Shown in pieces: positions 20,990 to 33,529 of a stretch of 64,000 nt of DNA. The first letter of the stretch is position 1. Every line of letters begins with the position of its first letter. The stretch lies in NCBI GenBank assembly GCA_016169945.1, contig JADLSH010000367.1, forward strand, positions 8,047,501 to 8,111,500, written 5' to 3'. Made by a program: the position numbers and the translations under genes. The notes under the pieces were generated by a model. It was not told the DNA's origin. It saw only the letters and a program-made list of their open reading frames with translations, and did not search any database. This DNA is from Trachythela sp. YZ-2020 (Eukaryota > Cnidaria > Anthozoa > Malacalcyonacea > Clavulariidae).

Positions 20990-23825
20990 TAATTCTAAAA
21001 TTATCGCTTTTTAGATAAGGTGATGAAAAAACAGGTTTACCGTACGTAGCAGCTACGACGATAGTGTAATCGATATTTTCTTACTCAGAAAGAAATAATA
21101 GCACAAGTCACTAGCATGAATACAATTAATAAACAAAAGGTCACTCGCACAAGTTTTGTGCTGCCGATTATAAGAAACCAATACATGTCAGTTTCATGGC
21201 ATCCAAATAACGCGTTCTGAATCGGGATAAAATTGAAGTTGAATCATTGCATATATTTATCTAGCCTGCTTGCAGCTGGGCTGCGTATTTATCTTCGCCA
21301 AAAATAAACATACTGCAACATGATACTATAATAACTCACAAACACCTAAACATATAAAATAATTTACTTGCAAATGTTGAACTAGCCTCCGCCGCAGGCA
21401 TCGCCTTTAGATTGGCGGGCAGAATTTGGTTGCGGGGAAAAAATCTAGTGGCGATGCCTCAGCCTCGTACCCAGGCGCTTTAGAGGAAAAGAGAAAAATC
21501 GCGCTAAGCTACTCTATAGAGATCAGTTGCTAAGCTGAGCGAGCGCGCGAGGGTGTTTGGGGAGCGGGAAGAGGGAAGCGCCTGGCAGATAATGACCGAT
21601 AAATGATGAATCTTGACCGATTTCTGAAGAATCATTCCATCGTTTGATTTGAGGTATTATTCCAGTACTTATCTGGCGATTTATCTTTGATGACAATGGA
21701 TGATACAGACCATTATTTTCAAAAAGTTCCATCTACAAGTACTTTTTAATTGTTTTATCTATATATTTCATTGTGATTTATACTGATACTTGATGCATCC
21801 ATCATCCATGGAGGATCTGGAGAAATCGCTGCAAGAATTGTAATATTTGTAAGGTAATATTTTGTAAATTTCGTTGCCTATAGTGTAATAATGTGTTCGT
21901 TGTTTAATTGTTGTCGCTTTGTTTTGACTTGGCAATCTCTTTCTGGCTTACTTTACAATATTAAACATTGTGATACAAAATTGTTGTGATAGCATCCTGC
22001 CATCTTCAACTAACCAAGAGGGTGAGAAAATAGAAAAAAAAGCCAGTGTTGTATACCCTACCAACAGGCTATATTGCCCTGGTGGGCATTAATCTTAGCA
22101 ATGCCTGGTCGCTGATGTTTAACTAGGTGAAAATGGTACGGTTATATTATAAATCCTTCTATTTTGGCGATATTGTAATAGTCGCCAGGTTGATATATAC
22201 AATCATACGATGCCTTTGTTGCTCTTACATACAGCGCATCCATAATGAATAGAGCAGGATCCGTCTGATAGATATGATGTAAACAAAAACATAGCCCTTT
22301 TGTAAAGGTTACCCTAAGTATCTGCTTGCTAGGTTGGTAAATAGATATAGAAGCAGCTCTTATACAATAAAAAAGCCATTTTTGTCAAAATGTTTTAAGC
22401 AATAGCATGAAATCATTACAATTTGAGTATGAGAAAGGATTGTCTGCAGGTACACTGCTGTCAAATCAGAGTGTATGTATACAATTGTTTACAATGTACA
22501 CATTTGGTAACTGATGTTTTATGATGTACTTTGTAAAATTTGCACCAATTGCCAAAATATGGTCATGTGGTATTCTGTGACTCTCGGTTGTTACTCCTTT
22601 ATGGCTTGCTGTAGTTCACAGTTAACATAAAACAGAAATTTTGGTTTACAAACTGTTTGGAAAACTGTTTGGTTGAAGATGCAAATGGGAGGTGTGATGG
22701 TATTAGACAATAAGGACATATAATTAGCCAGAACACTTGCAGTGATAATAACAAATACCAGACAAGGTTCTTTCTCTCCAGGTGATTATGGCTCTTCCCT
22801 TATTTTTTGTTAAAGATTTTAAGTTCATAATTATTGTGCCAAAATATATCAGTTTTTCATTAATAGATTTCTTGTTATTAAAATTGACATGCTAGATAGC
22901 ACAATTCTATCCTCATTTCTTACAGCTGGAAACTGTCCTCTAATGCTAAATCTGGCATGCATTATATTGAGTTGTACTATGATACTTTCATTTGAATAAT
23001 AATGAAGTAATCCACTTTTCGTCTTCATTAGAAACCACAAACTGTACATAGCAACTACTACTATTCCTGCCACGCAAATATATTTGTGCATGAAACAATC
23101 AGAGTAGACAGAGTAGAGTTTTTAATAGATATGGCACAAAACATATATGATTCATTAAAAAACTCATCATTTGAAATTAATTGAATGCTTTTCATTGTAT
23201 AGCAACCCTAAATCTACATTTTGAATTACAAAATCCTCCCCACGTACCTACTCTGAAGACAAAATCGCTGCAGCAAGCTAGATGCGCAAAACGGCTCAAC
23301 CATGTCGGGTTTTGGCATGCATCTGACCCAAGCTATACCCCGGTGACCCCTTGAGATGCCTGTGGAGGAGGCTAGTGATGAACCAGCCGGGAATCGTGTT
23401 ATAAAAATTATGCCCAGCATAACGTACGCATAAGAGCCATAAGACAAGAATATAGGCTAGATATAAATTTTTATTAAAATACTAACGTTTCGTCTTTAAC
23501 TTACAGGCGATTTCAGCCAACTTTTCAACGCACGGTTTCCAAGTTCGATTCGGATTTAAAACTTCGCTAACTATATGAATTCGTTCAGTACGCGAGGAAA
23601 AGCATTTCCTGATAAAGTTAGAAAGAAAATTGTTGCTTGAACTAGAACTAAAAAGCTGAAACGGTAGAGTAGCTATAAATTATTTTTGTTGCGTTGATTT
23701 GGAATTGCAAACTGTAAATAAAAACAAACTAGATTAAGTGAAGTGGGTAGCCGGGTACTGTTTTCGTTGTGTTGCATTGATTTTACAGTGTAATATTTTT
23801 ACGAACAATGTTGTACTGTTAATTC
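20990..23825. other. No gene seen
   Basis: I see no supportable gene, RNA or clear transposon boundary here. At 23440-23520 is an inverted 'cgaaacgttagt' block of the type often found near Penelope-like or other retroelements. It lacks a hammerhead core. The rest looks like unique or very old repeat sequence. Confidence 0.4.
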
Positions 23826-23829
23826 GTTT

Positions 23830-24159
23830 AAAGTGCCACTAACTCCAAATATGATTTTTGTATATGTGCAATAGTTGGGTCATTCCAGAAATGTAACATA
23901 TCTTTATAGTAAAAAACCTCATCTTGATCAACTATTCGCTATCAAAGTCGCCGCGGATATGATGTCATTAGGTGAATTTTAGCATAAAAAAAAGTAAAAC
24001 TAATTTACAATTCATCTGATGATATCATATCCGGCAACTTTGACAGTGAAAAAGTTGATCAAGATGAGGATTTTTACTAAAAACATATATTACATTTCGT
24101 CTCAGAATTATCCAAATATTACTCCAACCAAAAATCATATTTGTGGTTAGTAGCACTTT
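23830..24159. mobile_element. Hairpin MITE, 330 bp
   Basis: The element starts AAAGTGCCACTAAC and ends GTTAGTAGCACTTT. The two halves are imperfect reverse complements nearly to the centre (around 23990), for example 'cctcatcttgatcaact' on the left against 'agttgatcaagatgagg' on the right. No target duplication was settled. It encodes nothing. Confidence 0.75.
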
Positions 24160-24461
24160 GATATAATATTTCATGCATCGAATTATGATAATTTATTTTC
24201 CATTTTGTATTGCTATTACTGTTATCATGAAATACGTGAGCTGAACTTGCTAGCCTGTCAAACAATTGTTTACAATTGAAATCACACATTATTTCGATAA
24301 TTCCTTCATTATTTAACCATTTTTCAACAATTTCCTGTCTACCTTGAAGTACCCCCTCCACCTCTCCACCCCTCCCCCAGCCGCATTTCCCAACTACTTT
24401 GTAATTTGATATATTGTACTTTGTAATTTGATAATATAATTTGATAAACTGACAATTAATT

Positions 24462-26390
24462 AAGAGAAATTCATAATTGGTATTTTTCTTGATCTTTCAA
24501 AAGCATTAATAAATGGTTTGAAAATTATCGAAGCAAAAGAAAATAAATTGTAAAATACGAAGGATCGCAATCTAAAGAAATGACAATATATGTCCCTTAA
24601 ATATCGATACTCGGTCCTATAAACAATTGCGTACCACATGCATGTCGCCAGGATTAATTCGCTTATTCGGGAACTGATAAGCACTCAGCGCAGCGTTACA
24701 TGATACCCGTTGCATGAAACTTGTAACTGGACTATATTTGAATATTAATTACCTCCGCTGGCGCTAATTGAAAGATCACAACTAGACTACCTTTTATGTA
24801 TATTAATTATATCTGCGCAATTTTTACTTTAGTCGCGCGACCGGTTTGACTATCCCTGGATCCGCCCTCGCTAATAGATTTTACATGCCTCTGTTAAATG
24901 ACAGGGTGTATAAAAAAAATATGGAATCCATCTTAATAATTTTCAAAATATTAATCCTTAAAAAATGATTTTAGTATTGTTTTAAAGCTCATTCATTTCT
25001 CTTTCTAACAAGTGGTTATTTGTGTCTTTAGCGCAAGTAAAAACGGCATAAAGAAAATTTAGTAGAACGCATCATTTTTAGATGCGGTCTAATTGTGCAA
25101 TTTTACTATGTTATTTCACAGTCGCGTTTGGAATTCTTAAATTTTCTTGCTTAGACTTTAATACTGTTTTTGTCACATGAACGAAAGTACCAAGAAGCAT
25201 TTAAAAACGTTTTAAAAGATATTGGGCTGTGTAATATATTTTATGCTGCTAAATCGATCCCAAAAAATAATAAAAACGATCGATTACTCGCTTTAATTAG
25301 AAAATTATTCCCTTAAGTGCACCCATTCTTATTTTGCTTTACACAGAAGACAAAATTTGCTAATACCAAAATTATTTAATGACAGTTCCATTGAGGCTAC
25401 ATGTGAAACACAAATGAATGACTGAACAGTTGAATACTTTGATATGCATATTTTAATTCTTCCAGTCTTACCTATACATGTTATCATTCAACTGCAATTT
25501 TGTAACGTAAACAGAAATTAGCAAGTTGGTGGCCGCAAGCTTAAACTGTTTAAACCAGCACCGTTGTGTATGGAGAGTTTGCAATAAATCAGTAAAAGTG
25601 GTCGGCATAGGAAGCCGTGATTACTTGATTTTGAAAATAGCTTCGATATTTTCGGGGATATTTTACGAAATGAGTTCTCTTATTCCAGGAACGCTATATT
25701 ATACGGTATTCAATCTCAGTCGCTTAAAATAATATTTTTCGTGAACCAATCGTTCCAATTTAAAAAGTAACCGGCCGTTGGAAAGCTTTCAAATGAATGT
25801 AAACATATAGGCTTTACTGCTGTATTATTTTCAAAATGTAGATTTTCAATACTTCAGCCAGGCTCTGTTAAGCATTCAATACCTGCCTCTAGTCTCTACG
25901 AAACATTCAAAGTGTATTATAAACATACCTTAAAAGTTGATGATGGTTTTTGCTTCACTGATGATTTTTCTAAGAAAGTACTGCAGCAATAAGAGACTAT
26001 GATGAGCACGACTAGTTTGAAGTAAGATGCTTTATATCTTGCGGCGTTCTATATTCAAGTACATTACGCAAGATCACTTTTGTACGGCATCTTACGGAGT
26101 GGTACGACCATGCATGTATATGTTCAACGGCACAAGGTCATAATTCAAAGTCCGACGACAAATTCATCAGCTAATTTATCGCCTGCCGGCAGTTCCATGA
26201 TATCGCTTCCTTTAATGAACACCAGCCTCCTCAACGGCCATCTCTATAGGGGAAATATCAAGATTTTTTCTCGGTTCCTGCCAGAGGGCAAAAGTTGCAT
26301 TTTTCGCAATTGCTCTTGGCTAGGTCTAAAAAAATAATGTATATAAATTTTCGTTGGAATATCTCCGTTCGCAGGTTAATTATTCAAAAT
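24462..26390 (+). repeat. Dispersed duplication, copy 2 (partner 3285-5450)
   Basis: Same-orientation match to 3285-5450. It ends with a family A segment (about 26000-26200) and a SINE-type tail (26275-26375). The mariner-like TIR element at 26417 follows almost at once. No gene is supported. Confidence 0.75.
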
Positions 26391-26418
26391 GGCCGTCGTT
26401 TACAGAGCGGGCGATATA

Positions 26419-29400
26419 CAGGGTGAGTCAGAAAAAACGGACACCTTTCAAATTCAAATTAATACCAATTTTAAAGTTACTTTAATTGACGGAGGTGAAA
26501 AACGATCTTTTGAATACTCTGAATGGAACTTGACTTTACTCAACCGTACGATTAAAACATTAGCAGTCTATCGTCCACCTTATTCACAAACTCACCCTGT
26601 TTCTTCAGGCGTTTTCTTCGAAGAATTCTCCAACTTACTTGAGAGCATTGTTATGTGTACAGAAGTATTAGTAATCTCCGGTGACTTTAATTTTCATCTC
26701 GATGATCCGTCTGATACTGACGCGAAAACATTTACTGATTTATTGGAAACTTTTGGCTTATTACAACATGTTACTGTACCAACTCACTCGTCTGGGCATA
26801 CCCTGGATCTTCTAATTTCGAGATCGTCCAATGACATTAATATCCACCTAGTCAAGACTACTTTCTTTTTGTCAGATCATTGTTTTGTTGAATGCAACCT
26901 CTCTTTTCCTCGCCCGAATTTTGTGACAAAGGAAATTCAGTTTCGTAAGACAAATCATTTGAATCTTCAGGCCTTCAAAGCTGACATCACTGATTCCAAA
27001 CTGTGTAATGACCCATGCTCCAATCTAGATGATCTGGTGAAACATTATGATAATACGCTATCACATATTTTGGAGAAACATGCCCCTTTACAAAGAAAGG
27101 TAGTGGTTGTCAGACCAAGAGTGCCATGGTTCAGTGAAGAACTTAAACGTATTAAGGCCAAACGCAGAAAACTGGAGAAAGTAATGCTACGATCAAATTG
27201 CCAAAATGATAAAGACGCTTATCGCCAAGCGCGTAACAAGTATGCTGCCAGTTTGAAAAATGCTAGACACAAATACTATTCTGATCTTATCGATCAATGT
27301 TCGGGAGACTCAAGAAAACTTTTTAAGGTTGTGTCTTCACTTTGCAACACACCTCAAGAAAACTCCTTGCCTCCACATGATGATTCACGTAAACTGGCTG
27401 ATGAGTTCGGAAAATATTTCTGTCGAAAGATTGAGCTAATTAGAAATGACATTGAAAACGTTGTAGTAGACCCACCATTAGTAGATTATCGTTTACCTGA
27501 TATCAAATTAGATTCATTTAAGCTCCTGTCAGAAGAAGAAGTCCATAACATAATCATGAAGTCGTCGAATGCAACATGTAACCTTGATCCTATTCCAACA
27601 TGGTTGCTGAAATTATGTGCCAGTGAGTTAACACCTGTCATTATGAAAATGATCAACTTGTCGTTAAGTGAAGGTCACGTCCCAGAAGCATGGAAAGTTG
27701 CCATTCTTATTCCAATTCTAAAAAAATACGGTCTTGATCTAGTCTTTGAGAACTTCAGGCCCGTCAGTAACCTGTCATTCGTTTCTAAAGCTACGGAAAA
27801 AGCAGTTGTTAGCCAGTTATTTGAGCATTGTGCTGATAATGCTCCCCTTCCTAACAACCAATCGTCATATCGTCAATTCCACTCTACCGAAACGGCTCTC
27901 CTAAGAGTCCACAATGATATCCTTATGAACATGGACCAACAGAAAGTAACTCTTTTAGTGCTCTTGGATTTGAGTGCCGCCTTTGACACCATTGATCATG
28001 AAATTCTGACGGATATATTGAAGTTAGAATTTGGTGTGATCGGAAATGCCTTAAAGTGGATTAAGTCGTTTCTCTCCTGTAGAAAGCAGCGTATTAATAT
28101 TAAGCAAAAGTTTTCCGCCAATTTTCCGCTGAACTGTGGAGTTCCACAAGGAAGCTGTCTTGGACCGGTCCTTTTCCTATTATACGTGTCTCAACTGTTC
28201 CAGATTATTAACAGACATCTACCTTCTTCCCATGGGTATGCAGATGACACTCAACTTTATTTATCTTTCCGTCCTGAGTCACCCGTTGTCCAAGATCAAG
28301 CTATTCAAACTATTAATAATTGCATCGTTGAAGTTCGTGCTTGGTTAGTTTCACATAAATTAATGTTTAATGACACTAAAACGGAATTCTTGATAATTGG
28401 AACTCGCCAGCAGCTGTCTAAGGTTACAATCGACTCGATTGAAGTTGGTGATGCTGATATAAAACCTGTACAAGAAGTCCGAAATTTAGGTTCGTGGTTT
28501 GACGAACATATGTCTATGAATGTCCATGTGGGCAAGGTTTGCAGCAAAGCATTTAGGAGCTTGTACAACATTCGACAAATAAGGAAGTTCCTCTCCATCG
28601 AATCAACTAAAACATGCCTTTGTGACGTCACACTTGGACTACTGCAATTCTCTCTTGGTCGGCATTCCCCAATACCAACTTCAGCGTCTTCAACGAGTTC
28701 TCAATGCCGCTGCTAGAGTGACGTGTCTTATACCAAGATGCGCTCATATTACCCCTGTCCTGATGCACCTTCACTGGCTGCCTGTTAAGTTTCGTGTTGA
28801 TTTTAAAATTGCACTCCTGGTATATAAAGCTCTCCATGGGATGGCGCCAGGCTACATTATGGAACTGTTGTTAGAAAAACCGAACTGCTGTTACCAACTG
28901 AGATCTGATGATCAGGGACTACTTTTTATCCCAAAAACTAGAGCCAAGACTCTTGGTGATCGAGCATTTGTGCATGCAGCTCCGTCAATTTGGAACATGC
29001 TACCTTATGGTATTAGAAATAGTAAAACAATTGACTGTTTTAAATCTCAATTAAAGACTTTCCTTTTTAAGAAAGCTTTCGATTCTAACTTTTAGATTTA
29101 TAGACACTTATACCTTAATTCTTAATATTTTAGCTGCTTGTATATAGTAGAACTTCATTGTTGTAAAGCGCTTTGGAATATTTTATATAATTTAAGCGCT
29201 GTATAAATCTTTATATATTATAAATCTTTATATATTATAGCGGCTGTAATTTGACATAAGTTGCCTAAATATCTCCCTTTGGGAGTTATAATAGTACACG
29301 CGCTGTGCTGCGAATTATAGTTAATAAACACATTTGCATTAATAAACCACGTCCTGTTGTCACATGGGAATTGACAAGTTCCAGCTATACGTTCGCGGCT

Positions 29401-29444
29401 AATTTGAATATATGCAAAGTGTCCGTTTTTTCTGACTCACCCTG
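26419..29444. mobile_element. Mariner-like TIR element interrupted by a LINE
   Basis: The left end CAGGGTGAGTCAGAAAAAAC (from 26419) has its inverse at 29419-29444, and both ends are bordered by TA. The TIRs are identical over about 26 bp. A LINE fills about 26460-29235. Without it the element would be only about 250 bp, so it was probably a MITE before the LINE landed. The CAGGGTG tips and TA flank match the smaller elements at 32770-33374. Confidence 0.8.
26460..29235 (+). pseudogene. 5'-truncated LINE (CR1/L2-like) with frameshift
   Basis: The endonuclease is cut at its N-terminal side but keeps GDFNFHLDD, the SGHTLDLLIS block and LSDHC. The reverse transcriptase keeps motif A (LDLSAAFDTIDH), motif B (GVPQGSCLGPVLF) and the catalytic YADD (codon at 28237). 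The first frame runs 26389-28716. A frameshift near 28620 moves the C-terminal part (TSHLDYCNSLLVG onwards) to the frame 28622-29095. The upstream residues of the first frame come from the TIR element, not the LINE. The 3' end has the 'gtaaagcgctttgg...gcgctgtataaat' type tail seen in L2/CR1-like LINEs. It is not active. Confidence 0.88.
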
Positions 29445-29499
29445 TATATAAGGGGATTTTTTTCTTGAAATGACGCATTAATAACAGGCTTTATTTTAA

Positions 29500-29545
29500 T
29501 TAAACAACACGTGCTAACCAACTGCGCCACCGAGAACTCAGGACT
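29500..29545 (-). repeat. tRNA-like half (A-box side), fragment
   Basis: On the minus strand 'tggcgcagttggttagcac' looks like the D-arm half of a tRNA or SINE head. No matching B-box half follows on the same strand. Confidence 0.35.
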
Positions 29546-29905
29546 CGGCGAGAGGTTTTTTCGTGATCTGGTTCGAATAATGATGTTTATGTCTGCTTCG
29601 TACTTGAAGTGCGTATGATTTTATAATTGTGTAATACTAGACGTGGTGGTAATGTAAACATTAGTTAATAGTCTAGTAAGTTTGTAAGCTTGGTATATAT
29701 AGTGAGTAAAAGTTGTTCTCAAGCTTTATTACTCAGAAAATACGTCTGAGTCTGTGTATACCACATTTTGTATTTCTCTATCAGATCATTCGTCATTTTC
29801 CATCCATCAGAAGTTAAAACTCGCCATGACTTGCGTTCTCGTTTGACCAGGACATTATACTGTTACATTTTCATTTCCAATTAATTACACACTTCTATTT
29901 ACAGA

Positions 29906-30190
29906 ATACTGAAAATCCTGAAAACCAAAATTCTGTACAAGAGCAACCACCACCCTCTGCTTATACAGTTGGGCAATTTCCAAGTTGTAGCAGTGAGCAT
30001 GCAGCAACAACAACGTGTACCACTGCAAGCCAGAGAGCCGCAACAACAGTTCCACCAACAGATGCCACTACAACCATCTGCAGTACCACGAGGATGTGGT
30101 TACGTATGCCGTTCGATTCAGCGTTTTACGATCTCTTTAGAGAAGTACATTTTTTTGTTTACAACGCTATGCGGCCGATTTAGCCCCTTT
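29906..30190 (+). other. Possible gene fragment (exon-like, low complexity)
   Basis: After a good splice acceptor (ctatttacag, ending 29905) a frame stays open for about 95 codons, starting NTENPENQNSVQEQPPPSAY and ending at TAG near 30180. A second frame is also open and is glutamine-rich. The early part looks like coding sequence, the rest like composition bias. I do not recognise it. No partner exon was found nearby. Confidence 0.25.
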
Positions 30191-30984
30191 TAAACACTCT
30201 GAATTTTGTTTTGTTTACAAATTAAAAAAATATAAACTAATTAAATATTCATTTCGCTTTGCTACCTTTGGTTTAAATGCTACGAACTCGGCAGTACTAC
30301 CATTCGACAGCGCTTCAAAATATCTACTAACAACTGCCATTTTTTTAAATTACACAATAATCTAGCCCTTTTAACGGCAATTCTCGTGAACATGCCCGTT
30401 CGTTGCAGCGTCGGCACACGCTCGGACAACTTCGGATGCTATAATCTCCGAGATCTTTGCATCCTATCGGCTTGAAAGTACCAGCAATAGATTTCTCGTG
30501 ATGTCATTTCCTAGATGGCGGATTTTCATTGGTTTAGCAAGCAAAACTATTGCATTTTCGTAATTTATATCGCGTGCGCACCAACAGTTCAACGATTTCG
30601 GCTCATTTGTATGCGAACTTAAAAAAAATATAGAAAAATAGTTCTAATTCTTCAAAAGCAATGAAACTTTCCAAGAATATTGCTTTTTTCATGAGCTACA
30701 ACTTTTTGGCAACATTGCTGGACAAATTCTAAATCCTATTCTGGCAATCCAGGTTTATATAAAAAATAATTGTACATTTTTAGATAATGTATGCAAATTA
30801 CTTTGTCCATAATTTATATAATATGAACCGGAACAAACCACATATCATTTTAAAGAGGAAGTCATAAGCAATCGAATGACGCGTGTGCTGTTGCCAGAAC
30901 GTAAACACTTCCGGAGATATTTACAGTTGAAACAACTGATCGTAAATATGGCGTGTGTCCGTCCGTCAGGAAGGAAGGAGTTAA

Positions 30985-31130
30985 AATAGATGTGCCCGAG
31001 TCGAATTTCCCAAAACAGCGAATTTTAGTTGGGGAGGGGGGACTAAAGCCCCGTACAGACGAGCAAGTTTTCCTTGACAAGTTCCTTTAAGAGTCTATTT
31101 GTTCGTGTGTACGGCAAACAAGTTTCAATC
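30985..31130 (+). repeat. One end of the MITE family seen at 13670-13925
   Basis: The stretch shares 'gactaaagccccgta', 'gacgagcaagttttccttg' and 'ctatttgttcgtgtgtacgg' with about 13660-13750. The other end is missing, so this is a truncated copy. Confidence 0.6.
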
Positions 31131-31416
31131 ATTCATTTGTGTTTTACATATAGAGGCAATAGAACTTTTTGCACTAGCGTGAACAGTTGAATACTTTGAT
31201 ATGCATATTTGAATTCTTCCAGTCTCAGGCTCTCAGCTACATGTTATGATGCAACTACAATTTTATCCCGACACAAATAAGTCATTTGGATACGCAGTCG
31301 AAACTTCCCAGCGCTACGCGGCAGATTCTGTAGATTAGTTCATGATTGTCTCGGCTTCCTTTCATCTATCGCGGTCATTATCCAGCTTGGTACTCTCTGA
31401 TTTAGTACATCAACGC

Positions 31417-31497
31417 CTTAATATGCATAAATTTACTTATTGTCCCTGGGACAATAAATATCATCCCAGGGACAATAAGTTAATTTATGCACATTAG
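31417..31497. repeat. Short perfect-arm hairpin
   Basis: Arms of about 33 bp ('acttattgtccctggga' and its inverse 'tcccagggacaataagt') surround a 12-bp AT-rich centre. It looks like a tiny MITE. The surroundings (31190-31990) hold a family A fragment but no gene. Confidence 0.7.
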
Positions 31498-32007
31498 GAC
31501 TTGCCTCAAGAAATCAGCAAAAGATAGTAATATAGACATACGATTTCTGTCTTCAGCCCAATCTTGCCAAACACTCATACTCCACTCTGTTAAATGTCTC
31601 GTGTTCTTCGGAATACGCAAAATTCGCTTATGAAAAACCAAATTAGCATACCCCTAGTCGACCTTATATGACATGAGCTATAAACGCGGAACAAAACATC
31701 ACTTGTTGTATCCTAATTATAACACTCTTGTTCTATTTCGAATATAACGAAATTTTAAATCTCCTATAGTAAACTAGTTGAAATAATATCAGAATGATGT
31801 GCTTTCTATTGTTTGGGCCAATTTCGTATAATATATATGAGAGTATTAAAAATGATTGAAAAGCGTACCGAAATATAGCGTATTTGTTCGTTTCCTGAGC
31901 ACAATTGATGCATGACTTCTACACAAAAGAAAATGCTACTGGGTACGTTACGCTACGTTTGAAGTGGAAAGCGGCATTTAATCGAACCACCGTCGTCAGA
32001 CAGAATG

Positions 32008-32815
32008 TTCAAGAAGGTAGAAAACAACAATGCATCTCGATCTTTAATCAGTCTAATAATTTTGAATACAATTAACAGGTAAATAGAAATGTCTGGTCAC
32101 CCGTACTAAATTTGTGCTGCCGTAAACAAGAAACAAAATATTTTAAATGCCGTTGATGAAAAATATATATCACTGATACCCTGGACCCTGCTACAGCAAA
32201 GAGTTCACTTTCCTCGCCATCAAAAGGGGAAATCTATTCTATCTTGCATTCACAATATATTGGTTTATAATGGAAATTACCGTCAAAACCATTTTCGGAT
32301 GTTGATGAATATATGTAATATTCAGAGGAGCTAGTTACATTTCAAAGTGAATTTACACTAGGATATACAGGGTGCATAAAAAAACTGAGACCTTTAGAAA
32401 TTCACCTTATTGTTCAAGAAGGTAGAAAACAACAATGCATCTCGATCTTTAATCAGTCTAATAATTTTGAATACAATTAACAGTAAATAAAAATGTCTGG
32501 TCACCCGTATTAAATTTGTGCTGCCGTAAACAAGAAACAAAAGATTTTAAATGCCGTTGATGAAAAATATATCACTGATACCCTGGACCCGGCTACAGCA
32601 AAGAGTTCACTTTTCTCTCCATCAAAAGGGAAAATCTACTCTCTCTAGCATTCACAATATATTGGTTTATAATGGAAATTACCGTCAAAACCATTTTCGG
32701 ATGTTGATGAATATATGTAATATTCAGAGGAGCTAGTTACATTTCAAAGTGAATTTACACTAGGATATACAGGGTGTATAAAAAAACTGAGACCTTTAGA
32801 AATTCACCTTATCGT
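32008..32815 (+). repeat. Tandem duplication of a 404-bp unit
   Basis: The unit starting 'gttcaagaaggtag' at 32008 restarts at 32412 and runs through the same sequence, including a TIR tip 'tacagggtg'. The unit itself matches, inverted, the 3' flank of terpene synthase 2 near 47020-47260. The two copies differ by a few percent by eye. Confidence 0.85.
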
Positions 32816-32839
32816 TATAATTTGAATGTCCGAGTACTA

Positions 32840-33270
32840 CAGGGTGTATCAAAAAAACTGCAAATACCATAATTTGTATCCACGAGATCATACATTATAA
32901 TTTCAATGGCTGTGCAAATAATTACGCTTCTGGGATTTGAAAATACGTTTCCACGTGCAGTACTATCAAAATAAGCACACAAAGTGAATTAAAATTAGTT
33001 CGATTACGAATGGCTCAGCTAACAACAGAGCAAAGAGTATTTCTTGTTTTAAAGTACGCCCAAACTCAAAACTCGACAGCAGTCATTCGTAAACTGAGCC
33101 ATTCGTAATCGAACTCATAAGTTTAATTCACTTTGTGTGCTTGTTTTGATACCCCTGGGAAACGTATTTTCAAATCCCAGAAGCGTAATTATTTGCACAG
33201 CCATTGAAATTCTAATGTATGATCTCGTGCATACAAATTATGGTATTTGCAGTTTTTTTGATACACCCTG
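32840..33270. mobile_element. Inner mariner-like MITE with long TIRs
   Basis: The ends are CAGGGTGTATCAAAAAAACT and its inverse, with TA on both sides. Arms of well over 100 bp are complementary (for example 'cttctgggatttgaaaatacg' region against its inverse near 33158-33185). The centre carries a small open frame (33010-33108). Confidence 0.88.
33010..33108 (+). pseudogene. N-terminal remnant of a mariner-type transposase
   Basis: This 32-codon frame starts MAQLTTEQRVFLVLKYAQTQ and stops soon after. From memory, this resembles the helix-turn-helix N terminus (DUF4817-like) found on some Tc1/mariner-type transposases and mobile-element proteins. It lies at the centre of the inner MITE, as expected if the MITE arose from a full element by internal deletion. 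The catalytic domain is absent. Confidence 0.5.
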
Positions 33271-33529
33271 TATATTGAACCCATGGGTGCGTAAACACAA
33301 TTGAATCGAAGAAGAAGTTAATTAAAAGTCAATAGGATAATTTCTAAAGGTCTCAGTTTTTTTGATACACCCTGTATATGTCTAATCAGACTCTAATTTT
33401 TGCTGAAAATTATTAAAGGAGATACAGACAAAGTACAGTACCAAGTCTCCACAACATTTAATTTAAACGGAACCAACCGGAGACTAAAAGACAAACATCA
33501 CTTAGCATGGAAAACCATCTCAGTTGCTA

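Larger units (their letters stand above)
32770..33374. mobile_element. Mariner-like MITE hosting a second, nested MITE
   Basis: The outer element begins CAGGGTGTATAAAAAAACTG and ends with the inverse of a near-identical tip, bordered by TA on both sides. Its interior is interrupted by the element at 32840-33270. A second outer tip in the tandem copy (32366-32412) shows that the outer element or its end was caught in the 404-bp duplication. Confidence 0.85.

Noticed and set aside
20585..20992. 135-codon open frame
   Set aside because: Its first third is one arm of a hairpin MITE and the remainder has an equally open antisense frame, so coding is not supported.
23440..23525. Possible hammerhead near 'cgaaacgttagt' on the minus strand
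   Set aside because: The upstream part reads CTGAAATCGCC rather than CTGANGA and no stem I pairing is found.
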